Position numbers and translations under genes: made by a program
Shown: positions 8,865-17,282 of the stretch, in pieces
Layout: the number at the start of each line of letters is the position of its first letter
Position numbering within the stretch: the first letter of the stretch is position 1
Notes under the pieces: generated by a model
What the model saw: only the letters and a program-made list of their open reading frames with translations
What the model was told of the DNA's origin: nothing
Database searches by the model: none
Assembly (NCBI RefSeq): GCF_900101835.1
Contig: NZ_FNAF01000001.1
Span: 248,001 to 312,000 of the forward strand
Reading direction: 5' to 3'
DNA: 64,000 nucleotides
Source: Peptococcus niger
GTDB lineage: Bacteria > Bacillota > Peptococcia > Peptococcales > Peptococcaceae

Positions 8865-9682
8865 TGAAACACCTGCCACTTCTTCCAAAAGGGAAGCTGC
8901 CCTTCATGCTGCACCAAGGCTTCCTGTAAAAATTGGTTGGTCTCCTTAAAAGACAAGTCATAGGACAGTTTCCCATCGCAAGCAATGGAAATGCTGCCCG
9001 TTTCTTCAGAAACAATACAGACCACCGCATCGCTGACTTCCGTTAAGCCAATTCCAGCCCGATGGCGCGTGCCAAGAGCCTTTGAAATATTGCGGTTATC
9101 GGACAAGGGCAAGTAACAGCTGGCCGCTACAATACGATCGCCATCAATAATCACCGCCCCATCATGAAGTGGCGTATTAATGACAAAAATATTATTCAGC
9201 AAGGCCGTTGAGACCAAAGCATCCAATTGGATGCCCGTGGCCGTATACTCTTCCAACCGACTCTCACGTGCAATAACAATTAAGACCCCTGTTTTCGTAC
9301 CGGCAGAGGCCTGCAAGCAGCCCATAATCCGGTCAATACGGCGCGTAACCGCATCTTCCGCTTCACTAACCCGTCGACGGCGCCAGACCTTCCCCTTACC
9401 GAGTTTTTCAAGCGCCCGCCGCATCTCCGGCGCAAAAATAACAGGAATCGCCACAATCAACATCCGCTGAACTTGCACCAAAACCCAATTAATCGTCGAC
9501 AGGCCAATCAATTCACTAAAGGCACTGAAGGCAATAAGGATCAAAATCCCCTTTGCCAACTGCTCGGCCCGGGTGCCGGAAATCATTTCAATAATTTTAT
9601 AAATAACAAAAGCGATGATTAAAATATCCAAAATGTTGATTGGATAAACAATCGCCGGTAAACCCTGCATAAAGCTCTGCAT
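8861..9682 (-). CDS. cdaA: Diadenylate cyclase, c-di-AMP synthase
   Basis: A 273-residue membrane enzyme that makes cyclic di-AMP from two ATP. Three N-terminal transmembrane helices (about 15-85) precede a DAC domain with the catalytic DGA motif at 174-176 and RHR at 206-208. The ribosome site is AAAGGTG. It is the first gene of cdaA-cdaR-glmM-acpS-nnr-mazF, which links second-messenger synthesis with wall precursor supply and a toxin. Confidence 0.97.
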   Translation of the reverse strand: MQSFMQGLPAIVYPINILDILIIAFVIYKIIEMISGTRAEQLAKGILILIAFSAFSELIGLSTINWVLVQVQRMLIVAIPVIFAPEMRRALEKLGKGKVWRRRRVSEAEDAVTRRIDRIMGCLQASAGTKTGVLIVIARESRLEEYTATGIQLDALVSTALLNNIFVINTPLHDGAVIIDGDRIVAASCYLPLSDNRNISKALGTRHRAGIGLTEVSDAVVCIVSEETGSISIACDGKLSYDLSFKETNQFLQEALVQHEGQLPFWKKWQVFQ

Positions 9683-9771
9683 AACATCACCTTTCCGTTA
9701 CGTGATGCGTACTCCATCTTATGTATTCTTCCTCTAGTGTACAACAATTGGGCTGTTTTTTCATCTGTAAA

Positions 9772-9837
9772 TAAATAAAATGAGTATCGCTTTTGCTCTT
9801 TTCAGCTAAAAGCCGCAAGAAACAAAAGTGATACTCA
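9772..9837 (-). terminator. Terminator of the lysR gene, left edge of the AT-rich island
   Basis: The arms TGAGTATCgCTTTTG and CAAAAGtGATACTCA form a 15-bp stem with one mismatch. The minus strand continues TTTTATTTATTT. It lies just after the lysR stop and marks the left end of the AT-rich block. The surrounding 9683-9876 gap otherwise holds the cdaA leader. Confidence 0.85.
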
Positions 9838-9876
9838 GACGATATGATTTTCATTTCTATATCCTATATTTTAAAA

Positions 9877-10809
9877 TTACTCTACTCCGTTCTCTGAAAT
9901 CATTCGAAATACATTTTTTATATATTCTAAAAGATCTTTTAGGTAAGGCTTCTTTTTTTCTTTATAAGCTAGGTAATAAATAATTTCATGAGTCTCATCT
10001 TCAATATCAACAGGAAGCAACTTTCCTGATTTAATATAAAAATCGTCATAAGCTAATAATTTTGGAAAGTAAGCAACAATATTACCATCATGAGATTCCG
10101 CAATGAGTTTTTTTATTACTTCTTGGTTGCTAAATGATAGTTGAAATCGTTCATCTATATTATTAATATAATAGAATTTCTTTTTATCAAATTGGCGATG
10201 ATTGATGCTTACAGCAGTTAACTTGCTTAAATCCGAATGACAGACTTTATTTTTTTTTAACAAAGAGCTGTATTGGTTTACATACAGGCACATAAAATCT
10301 TTATAAACCGGTTCCCAGATAATATCATTTTTATTCGCTAAATATGTAATTCTTTCCACTTCATCACTCTCAATAAAGGAAAGTCCTATATCACAATTAT
10401 AATTTTGAATTCTTTCTAAAACCTCATGAGGTTCAACTTCATATGAAGAAATAACGACATCATGATGCTCTTGTTGAAATTGGGAAATTGCTTTTAATAA
10501 GATATTATTGGAAAGTGTTGCAATGGATGCAATATTATATTGAATCACAGGATGATAATTACATTTTAAATCAAGCATTTTTTGATAAGTCATAAGAATC
10601 TGTTTTGCTAATGTTAAATATGCTTGCCCAAATTCTGTCATTTTAGCTCCTTGATGAGAGCGAATAAATATTTTTTCTCCAATTTCATTTTCTAATTGCG
10701 TCAAAGCCGTGCTCAAAGCCGAATGTGTCATATATAATCGCTCTGCAGCCTTGGAAAGAGAGCCAGCTTCTTCTATTGCTAGTAAGTATTCCAATACCTC
10801 AATCCTCAT
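9877..10809 (-). CDS. LysR-family transcriptional regulator
   Basis: A 310-residue regulator with an N-terminal winged helix-turn-helix (residues 1-60; SLSKAAERLYMTHSALSTAL is the recognition region) and a C-terminal periplasmic-binding-like effector domain. The ATG is chosen because the HTH starts at MRIEVLEYL; AAAGG lies 12 bases upstream, slightly far. It is the last gene of the AT-rich island, on the same strand as the genes it probably controls, rather than divergent as is usual for this family. A role in regulating the tctCAB-suyAB-larA genes is inferred from position only. Confidence 0.9.
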   Translation of the reverse strand: MRIEVLEYLLAIEEAGSLSKAAERLYMTHSALSTALTQLENEIGEKIFIRSHQGAKMTEFGQAYLTLAKQILMTYQKMLDLKCNYHPVIQYNIASIATLSNNILLKAISQFQQEHHDVVISSYEVEPHEVLERIQNYNCDIGLSFIESDEVERITYLANKNDIIWEPVYKDFMCLYVNQYSSLLKKNKVCHSDLSKLTAVSINHRQFDKKKFYYINNIDERFQLSFSNQEVIKKLIAESHDGNIVAYFPKLLAYDDFYIKSGKLLPVDIEDETHEIIYYLAYKEKKKPYLKDLLEYIKNVFRMISENGVE

Positions 10810-10816
10810 AAAGCAA

Positions 10817-11362
10817 TCATTCCTTTCGAGAAAAAAGCGTACTTCCATTACTCTTTTTTAAAATCACTGTTGCTAAAAAGGGGATTATAATAATTTGAAT
10901 TATAATTCCGGGGAGAGCTTTTATAAACATGGTAGATAAAAAAATAGACCACGTATATACTTCCCCATGGAATTGAAAAAATATAAAATAAAAAACACCT
11001 GAAAGTAATCGTCCTGCAAGCATTGCTGATATGAGTGCGACCATTGAAGAAAGATATACTCCAATATGCAGAAGTAAGCGTTGCATTAACAAACCAATGA
11101 CAAACCCATAAGCAGAAAGTTCTATACACATAGATATTCCTACAGGATAAAGAGGAGGCATAGCCATTATAATAAAAGATGCTATTGGTAAAATTATACC
11201 ACACATAAACCCTTCTTTTGGGCCGGAAAAAAGCCCACATAAAAGAGGTGCAAAATGCATTGGAAGTACTATGTTTCCTAATCCTACAGCATGAAATACA
11301 GGCGGTAAAATAATTCCTATAGCAATAAATACTCCTACTTGCGTAATAGATTTTGTATTCAT
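10817..11362 (-). CDS. ECF transporter S component-like membrane protein
   Basis: A 181-residue protein with about five or six hydrophobic segments. It has features of energy-coupling-factor substrate-binding components: GNIVLPMHFAPLLCG then GPKEGFMCGIILP. These capture a vitamin or metal-linked nutrient and use shared ECF ATPases, which are not in this window. The ATG overlaps the larA stop (TTATGA), so it is coupled to larA. The substrate cannot be read from sequence. A nicotinate-type precursor would be attractive because the LarA cofactor derives from nicotinate, but that is a guess. Confidence 0.7.
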   Translation of the reverse strand: MNTKSITQVGVFIAIGIILPPVFHAVGLGNIVLPMHFAPLLCGLFSGPKEGFMCGIILPIASFIIMAMPPLYPVGISMCIELSAYGFVIGLLMQRLLLHIGVYLSSMVALISAMLAGRLLSGVFYFIFFQFHGEVYTWSIFLSTMFIKALPGIIIQIIIIPFLATVILKKSNGSTLFSRKE

Positions 11363-12654
11363 AAGCCTCTCCTATTTTTAAAAAGCATTTTCTCAGGCCC
11401 AGTGATTATTTCTATATTATCTTTCTCAGCTGCTTCTCTTAGTAATGCTCTAGAGATTTCCATAGTTTCTAATTCTAATGTATTTTTTATTCTAATCAAT
11501 TTTAGCTGTTCAAGATTTGTTTGGTGTGAAAATTTTATCGCTGCTTTAATCGCTAATTCTTCATCTGGCATAATCATTGGAATCTTTGCATTCTCAGATA
11601 GCGTGCTGGTAAGTGTATTGGTATATCCAGCTACTAAATCCATTTGACTAACTAAATTTTGAGTGACAACATCTGCAACACCAAGCCCGTTGGCATTTCC
11701 ATGACTTTCATATGATAAATTTAAAAATGCTAGAGAAGTAGTTTGAAATCCCGTTGAATGAATTCCACTTGCAAATCGACCTGTTACGTTCGGATCTGCA
11801 CCAGGCCCGCTATAATTTTTTCCAATTTCATTAACAATTAAGACATCAGCGTTCTCAAAAGGAATTTGAGGTATATTCTTTTTTGCAAGCTTCAGTAGTT
11901 GGGGCTCAACAGTAGGTATATTTTCCGGAAAAATGAAGTGAATTGATTGTGTTTCATCAAATGCATTTTCTAAAATTGCAACGCCGAACAAAATATTTCC
12001 TTGATTAAAAATATAGCGTCCTATTTTTTCGATCCTATCACCTAAAGTCTTAAAACCTGCTTTATGTATAGCTGCAGCTCCTGTCTGGTTGCCAAGACCA
12101 ATAGAAGCAATTTTAAATAACCCACTTTCAACATTGTGCCTAAAAGACGTATGCGGTTTCACCCTATTAATTAACACAACAGCATCTAAAGAGGCAGCCA
12201 TCTTATCCCAATAAACAGCCTCTCCATCAACGTTTGTCAATATAACGGTATCCATATTTTTTATAATAGGGACGCCCATCTTTTCTTCCGTAATCCCATA
12301 TTCTGCTAAAATATCTTTTTGGCCATCTGCTGTTGCTCCCCCATGACTGCCCATCGCTGGAATGATGATAACATCGATATTTTTAAACTGTATTAAACAA
12401 TCGACAAGAGATTTAACAATTTTATCTAGATTAGCAATTCCTCTACTACCAACAGCAATACCTATTTTTCTTTTATCTTTTATTCTACTGATTAACTCAC
12501 TATAAAACTCATTTTTATAAAACTGATAATTTATTTCTTCAGAAATATTATCAATTTTTTCTTGTTTTAGTTTTTGTTTGATTTGATATGTCTCAGGTAT
12601 AGTTATATTTTCCAAAAGCTTCTTTATTTTTTCTTTTTCATTTTTTTTATACAT
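11359..12654 (-). CDS. LarA-like nickel-dependent 2-hydroxyacid racemase homologue (DUF2088)
   Basis: A 431-residue protein with the LarA-type N-terminal domain. Known LarA binds a nickel-pincer nucleotide and moves a hydride at the C2 of lactate. Counterparts of its key residues can be seen: His104 in a GSHGGAT loop, His168 in a KPH motif, Lys181 and His197. The 16-residue spacing of the last two equals that in characterised LarA, by memory. It is not a close lactate racemase, because the GFSGG stretch before the lysine is replaced by a longer loop. It lies downstream of suyAB and upstream of the ECF S gene. A sulfolactate or related 2-hydroxyacid racemase is inferred. The cofactor makers larB, larC and larE are not in the window. 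Confidence 0.72.
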   Translation of the reverse strand: MYKKNEKEKIKKLLENITIPETYQIKQKLKQEKIDNISEEINYQFYKNEFYSELISRIKDKRKIGIAVGSRGIANLDKIVKSLVDCLIQFKNIDVIIIPAMGSHGGATADGQKDILAEYGITEEKMGVPIIKNMDTVILTNVDGEAVYWDKMAASLDAVVLINRVKPHTSFRHNVESGLFKIASIGLGNQTGAAAIHKAGFKTLGDRIEKIGRYIFNQGNILFGVAILENAFDETQSIHFIFPENIPTVEPQLLKLAKKNIPQIPFENADVLIVNEIGKNYSGPGADPNVTGRFASGIHSTGFQTTSLAFLNLSYESHGNANGLGVADVVTQNLVSQMDLVAGYTNTLTSTLSENAKIPMIMPDEELAIKAAIKFSHQTNLEQLKLIRIKNTLELETMEISRALLREAAEKDNIEIITGPEKMLFKNRRGL

Positions 12655-12665
12655 AATAAACTCCT

Positions 12666-12703
12666 AAAAAGATAAGGGAACAATTGGAATATTGTTCCCT
12701 TAT
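12666..12703 (-). terminator. Intercistronic hairpin between suyB and larA
   Basis: A perfect 13-bp stem (ATAAGGGAACAAT arm, 6-base loop) is followed on the minus strand by CTTTTT and then the larA ribosome site. It can act as a partial terminator or an mRNA-end stabiliser, which would lower larA, ECF and lysR expression relative to suyAB. Confidence 0.7.
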
Positions 12704-12715
12704 AATTACTATAGT

Positions 12716-13870
12716 TTATGCACTCAAGAAAAGACGCGTTAAAACAAACTCCTTGTGATTCAATACTTCAGCACTAGTGAAACGTCCTTTAGCCGTTTGG
12801 AGAATAAAGTCAATAACTTCATCTGCAGATTCTTCTAACGTTTTCTCCAAGGTTAAAACGCCACTGCAATCTACGTCAATATGCTCTGCCATTACATCGC
12901 ATGTATGTGGATTTGCGGAAATCTTAACAACTGGTTCAATGGGATTGCCAATAATATTGCCTTGTCCAGTAATAAAAAGATGTATTGCAGCACCAGCAGC
13001 CATCATCATGGTTACACATTCCGCCGCAGCTGAAGAAGTATTCATAAAGAATTTTCCTTTTGAAGGAGGAGCTTCACAATAATCTAAAACACCTTTCATT
13101 GGTGTTTTTCCTGCTTTCTGGATATTTCCCATAGCCTTCTCTTCAATGGTTGTTAATCCACCAGCAATATTACCTTGTGTTGGCTGGGAACCAAGTAAAT
13201 CTGCACCCTGAGCATCAATCAAATCCATATATTTCTTATGCATTGCCAAATATTCTTGAGCGACTTCATCAGAAATAAAATGTTTAGCTAATACATGTTC
13301 ACCCCCCGTTGTTTCAGGGGTCTCACCTATAATAACCGTTCCTCCATTTTCAACTAATTTATCTCCAACTACACCAGCAACAGGGTTACCAGCTAAACCT
13401 GACGTTGTATCAGATTCGCCACATTTAAAGCTAATGATAAGTTCACTTAGATCGCACTCAACTTTTTCTAGAGATGTTGCATAATGAACAAATTCTTTAG
13501 CTTTTTGAGAAGCCATTCTTATGGTTTCCAAATCACCATGATTTTCAATACCGAAATATGCCACAGGCTTGCCAGTTGCACTTATTCCTTTTGCAATATG
13601 TTCTGCCCAAATAGGTTCAATTCCAATAACAACAACTGCTGCTACATTAGGATTGGAACCTGCACCAATCAATGTCTTAAAATGCAGTTCCAAATCTTCC
13701 CCAAATTGTAATCGACCGTAAGGATGGGGCAGAGCCATTGTTCCAGCAATATTATTTGCTACAGCCTTACACGCTGCATTAGATAGATCATCTACTGGAA
13801 GAATAATAACATGGTTGCGTACCCCAACCATTCCATTGTCACGTCTGTAACCTTTAAATTTATGCACCAT
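12716..13870 (-). CDS. suyB: UxaA-family lyase large subunit, probable (2R)-sulfolactate sulfo-lyase beta
   Basis: A 384-residue member of the altronate/galactarate dehydratase (UxaA) C-terminal family. The block after the N-terminal GVRNHVIILP reads PVDDLSNAACKAV where sugar-acid dehydratases usually carry a cysteine; DDLSNAA, HPYGRLQFG and SQPTKGNIAGG-like stretches match my memory of SuyB. CGESDTTSG near 150 and GQGNIIGNP near 305 are family signatures. SuyAB splits (2R)-sulfolactate into pyruvate and sulfite. The separate small subunit is encoded just upstream, overlapping by 11 bases. The alternative is a split altronate or galactarate dehydratase acting on an ordinary sugar acid. Confidence 0.75.
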   Translation of the reverse strand: MVHKFKGYRRDNGMVGVRNHVIILPVDDLSNAACKAVANNIAGTMALPHPYGRLQFGEDLELHFKTLIGAGSNPNVAAVVVIGIEPIWAEHIAKGISATGKPVAYFGIENHGDLETIRMASQKAKEFVHYATSLEKVECDLSELIISFKCGESDTTSGLAGNPVAGVVGDKLVENGGTVIIGETPETTGGEHVLAKHFISDEVAQEYLAMHKKYMDLIDAQGADLLGSQPTQGNIAGGLTTIEEKAMGNIQKAGKTPMKGVLDYCEAPPSKGKFFMNTSSAAAECVTMMMAAGAAIHLFITGQGNIIGNPIEPVVKISANPHTCDVMAEHIDVDCSGVLTLEKTLEESADEVIDFILQTAKGRFTSAEVLNHKEFVLTRLFLSA

Positions 13871-14156
13871 AATTCCACCTCTTTGTTCTCATATTATGCG
13901 TATGCACCCAATTACCCGTACGGAAATCTTGTGTTACCTCTCCTACGATCTCGCTGTATTTTATTAAATCCTCGCCTACTTTTTTGTCTTTCAAGGCAAT
14001 TTTATGCCCTAAAGGGATGTCATTTAAGGCTTCAATTGTCATTCGATTATTTGTAGATAAATCTACGCCTATAACTTTTTCACCTTTTTTGATATCCTCA
14101 ATTGCAACGCCAACATCGTCACCTTCAGCATGAATTAAAAACTTATGCTTTTCCAT
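13860..14156 (-). CDS. suyA: SAF-domain small subunit, probable (2R)-sulfolactate sulfo-lyase alpha
   Basis: A 98-residue SAF-domain protein, the small partner of UxaA-type lyases. It starts KHKFLIHAEGDDVGVAIEDI, continues with IPLGHKIAL, and ends with the VHTHNMRTKRW motif typical of this subunit. In sugar-acid dehydratases the domain is usually fused to the large subunit; here it is a separate gene, as in SuyA. The ribosome site AGGAGG lies five bases before the ATG. It overlaps suyB, so the two subunits are made together. Confidence 0.77.
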   Translation of the reverse strand: MEKHKFLIHAEGDDVGVAIEDIKKGEKVIGVDLSTNNRMTIEALNDIPLGHKIALKDKKVGEDLIKYSEIVGEVTQDFRTGNWVHTHNMRTKRWNYGA

Positions 14157-14187
14157 ATAAACCTCCTATTGTCATAGATAAATTTAT

Positions 14188-14640
14188 TTAAATCAGAACT
14201 CCTACAGGGGTAGGCACTGATAAAAATACATTGAAAGTTACATAGACAATTCCATCAACAACAAGACCTAGAACAATAGCCGAAACAACAGAGTGCTTAC
14301 TTATGTTTTCTTCTAAATACAAGGTTCCAAACAAGATAAAAAGAAATGTTGAAACATAAAAGCCCAAAAATTGCATTCCTAAAATAAAAATCCCAGTCAA
14401 AACGATAACAACAAGCACTTGAATTAAACGTGCATTTTCAAATGGTTTTTCAAAAAATAGAGCAGACTTTCCTTGTATGGTTCGTAATAACATTATTAAG
14501 GTTAACCCTGCAGTTATTATAAGAAGGGCACGCGGGTAAATCTCTGCTGGAGGAGTTATTGTATTGGTCTGGAACCATGCTAAAAAACACAACAGCAAGA
14601 TTATTCCGCCCATAATGTAGGTGGCTTTTTTCATGTTCAT
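14188..14640 (-). CDS. tctB: Tripartite tricarboxylate transporter small membrane subunit TctB
   Basis: A 150-residue membrane protein with four predicted helices, the size and pattern of TctB (segments near 8-25, 38-55, 75-110 and 118-140). It assists TctA in uptake of carboxylates bound by TctC. Its ATG follows the tctA stop with no gap. Position between tctA and suyA places it in the island operon. Confidence 0.85.
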   Translation of the reverse strand: MNMKKATYIMGGIILLLCFLAWFQTNTITPPAEIYPRALLIITAGLTLIMLLRTIQGKSALFFEKPFENARLIQVLVVIVLTGIFILGMQFLGFYVSTFLFILFGTLYLEENISKHSVVSAIVLGLVVDGIVYVTFNVFLSVPTPVGVLI

Positions 14641-16140
14641 TTATCTATCACCTACTTTATTAAATTTCTTTTCCATTAATGGTGGTAAAAAAGCGGAGAC
14701 AATGCAGCATACGATAAGCACCAATGAAATGGGTCGTAAGAAAAAGGTTTGAATAATCCCTTCAGAATTTGAAATTAAAAGCGACTGGCTAAATCCTTTT
14801 TCAATAATTGGCCCCAGTATAACCCCTAAAATTAAAGAGCCTGAGGATAATCCAATTTTAAAAACAAAATAGCCAATACTTCCGGAAATAAACATTACCA
14901 TAACATCTAGCATACTATTACGGATAGCATAGCTTCCAATAACAGCAAGAACGGTAACCACTATAGCTATATAATGGCTGCGAACATTTAACACGCGTAC
15001 AAAGATTCGCATACCAACTATGCCTACAGGAATTAGAAGTAAGTTTGCCAAAAACATACCTAATATAAAAGTATAAGCAACATCCGCATGCATTGAGAAA
15101 AGTTTAGGCCCTGGCGTAATACCATGCGCTAAAAGCCCTCCCATTAAAACTGCAGCAACGGGACTACCTGGAATACCTAATGCAAATAGTGGAATCAACG
15201 ATGAACTGCAAACAGCATTATTGGATGATTCACTACTTGCAATACCAGCCATGGCTCCTTTACCAAATGCTTCCGGCTCTTTTGAAGCATTTTTAGAAAC
15301 ATCATAAGCAACAAATGCTGCAATATTTCCTCCTGCACCCGGCATAATTCCAACTATTGTGCCAATTAATGAAGATCGCAACAATAATAATTTGAATTTA
15401 CTTATCAATTCTTTAGCCGTTTCCAAAACAACACCTGGCTGTGGAGTCGTCTTTGCAATATAGCTTTCATTTTCATCCACAAGTATCAATACTTGAGAAA
15501 AAGCAAATATACCAATCATAATGGCAATGCTATTTATTCCAGATGTTAAGGCATTGATGCCAAAGGTAAAACGTTCATGACCTGTCATCAAATCAATGCC
15601 AATAGTTGCAATTAGTAGACCTAACGATCCGGAGAGAATACCTTTTATAAAATTCTCTCTAGATAGAGATGAAATAATCGTTAGACCAAATATTGCTAAC
15701 CAAAAATATTCCGGAGGCCCGAATCGTAAAGAAAATTTTGCAAGAGGTTCAGTAGCAGTGAATAAGAAAATATTACCGATGATTCCACCAAACGCAGAAG
15801 CTAGTAAAGCAATCGACAGCGCTTTAAGAGGTTTTCCCATTTTTGTCATTGGAAAACCATCAAAGGTAGTACATATAGCTGAAGGCGTCCCTGGAGTGTT
15901 TATTAAAATAGCCGAGTTGGAACCTCCGTATATAGCTCCTACATACATCCCACCCAGCATTAGAAGTCCTAATGCTGGGTCCATTCCAAATGTTAGCGGA
16001 ACTAGTAATGCGACCCCCATCGTTGCTGATAGTCCTGGTAGAGTTCCAACAACAACGCCACCTGATAAAGACGCAATCATAATCAAAATACTAATTGGAT
16101 GAAAAACATTTATTAATCCTGAAACTATATCTGTCATCAT
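14641..16140 (-). CDS. tctA: Tripartite tricarboxylate transporter large membrane subunit TctA
   Basis: A 499-residue polytopic permease with the TctA signature GTLPGLSATMGVALLVPLTF near 32-52, then GGSNSAILINTPGTPSA near 72 and a second PGAGGNIAAFVAYDVSK repeat near 265. It forms the ion-driven channel of the TTT system. In sulfolactate-using bacteria a TTT system (SlcHFG) has been linked to sulfolactate uptake, which agrees with the suyAB neighbours. Full length, no lesions. Confidence 0.95.
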   Translation of the reverse strand: MMTDIVSGLINVFHPISILIMIASLSGGVVVGTLPGLSATMGVALLVPLTFGMDPALGLLMLGGMYVGAIYGGSNSAILINTPGTPSAICTTFDGFPMTKMGKPLKALSIALLASAFGGIIGNIFLFTATEPLAKFSLRFGPPEYFWLAIFGLTIISSLSRENFIKGILSGSLGLLIATIGIDLMTGHERFTFGINALTSGINSIAIMIGIFAFSQVLILVDENESYIAKTTPQPGVVLETAKELISKFKLLLLRSSLIGTIVGIMPGAGGNIAAFVAYDVSKNASKEPEAFGKGAMAGIASSESSNNAVCSSSLIPLFALGIPGSPVAAVLMGGLLAHGITPGPKLFSMHADVAYTFILGMFLANLLLIPVGIVGMRIFVRVLNVRSHYIAIVVTVLAVIGSYAIRNSMLDVMVMFISGSIGYFVFKIGLSSGSLILGVILGPIIEKGFSQSLLISNSEGIIQTFFLRPISLVLIVCCIVSAFLPPLMEKKFNKVGDR

Positions 16141-16172
16141 AATACATCCCTCAACTTATTATCCTTATGTCA

Positions 16173-17138
16173 TTATTTTTTTAATAAATCAAAGGATTCT
16201 AGAAGTTCTTTATAACGAGTATTTTCCTTTTCAATGTTTTTTTCTAACTCTTCCCCTCCAACCCAGCATTCAGGCTGTCCAATGTTTTTCATTTCTTTTA
16301 AGTATTCCGGATTAGACGCAATGTTAGCAAAACCTTTGCGCAAAATTTCAAGTTTTTTCGGGTCTATACCTTTTGGGGTAGCAAATAATCTTGTTATTTC
16401 ACTCTGGACATCATAGCCTTGCTCTTTAAACGTTTTGACGTCTGGCAACATTTCATGAGGTTTTTCGGTAGAAATGGCCAACATTTTATATTGTTCTTTA
16501 TCTCGGGCCAAATCATTTAGATTTCCCATAATGACATCTACATGCCCACCTTGTAATGCAATGACTTGGTCAGCTGAACCTTCAAAAGGTACAATTTCAA
16601 ATTCTACATTAGCTTTTTTCATTAAATCTAAAGCAGCCATGTAATTTCCTGTTAAAGTACCTACAGTACCAATGGTTAATTTTTTCTTCTTTGTTGCTTC
16701 TAAAACATCCTGTAAGGTGTTATATTCACTATCAGACTTAACTGCCAAAATTTGGGGGTCTTTAACCATTTCACCAATATAATCAAAATCTTTATAGGTA
16801 AATTGTGTTTCTCTGCCTAATGGCTGTAAAACAATATGTGGCATATTAATTGTTCCAATGGTATATCCATCATTGGGGGCTTGAGCCAACTCTGTAAAAC
16901 CTTTTTCTCCTCCAGCACCTTCTTTATATTGAAAAATTAATCCTACACCGAATTCCTTTTTAAAATATTTCTCTACAATGCGCGCCTGTACATCGCTAGC
17001 CCCACCTGCTGTAAATGGTACAATCAGTGTAATATCCTTCTTAGGATATTCTTCATCTGACTTTCCTTCCGTTCCGCTAGAACACCCAACAAGAAATAGC
17101 AAAGTGACTATAAGTCCTGCTGATATTAATTTCTTCAT
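16173..17138 (-). CDS. tctC: Tripartite tricarboxylate transporter substrate-binding lipoprotein TctC
   Basis: A 321-residue extracytoplasmic binding protein. The chosen ATG, seven bases after AGGAGG, gives a lipoprotein signal with lipobox LVGC (Cys19), so it is anchored to the membrane surface. The mature part shows the Bug/TctC signatures YPKKDITLIVPFTAGGASDV and FEIVPFEGSADQVIALQGGHVDV. It captures an organic acid for TctAB. The usual aspartate near the ligand amide cannot be judged. It is the first gene of the operon after a clear promoter. Confidence 0.93.
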   Translation of the reverse strand: MKKLISAGLIVTLLFLVGCSSGTEGKSDEEYPKKDITLIVPFTAGGASDVQARIVEKYFKKEFGVGLIFQYKEGAGGEKGFTELAQAPNDGYTIGTINMPHIVLQPLGRETQFTYKDFDYIGEMVKDPQILAVKSDSEYNTLQDVLEATKKKKLTIGTVGTLTGNYMAALDLMKKANVEFEIVPFEGSADQVIALQGGHVDVIMGNLNDLARDKEQYKMLAISTEKPHEMLPDVKTFKEQGYDVQSEITRLFATPKGIDPKKLEILRKGFANIASNPEYLKEMKNIGQPECWVGGEELEKNIEKENTRYKELLESFDLLKK

Positions 17139-17191
17139 AAATCTTCCTCCTCTTTGTAATATACGCTTCCATATCAACATTTCTTATTTTT

Positions 17192-17200
17192 ATTATATCA
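17192..17200 (-). promoter_or_regulatory. Extended -10 promoter of the tctC-tctA-tctB-suyA-suyB-larA operon
   Basis: The minus strand reads TGATATAAT, an extended -10 element, about 55 bases before the tctC ATG. A TTGACA further upstream is too distant to be its -35 box. The imperfect dyad CATTGACAGGCTATG just upstream could be a LysR target; this is a guess. Confidence 0.55.
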
Positions 17201-17282
17201 GGTTTCATTTTATTCTCTATTTTCAAACTTCTACATAGCCTGTCAATGTTCTTAACATCACTTTTTATTTAATTTATATAAT

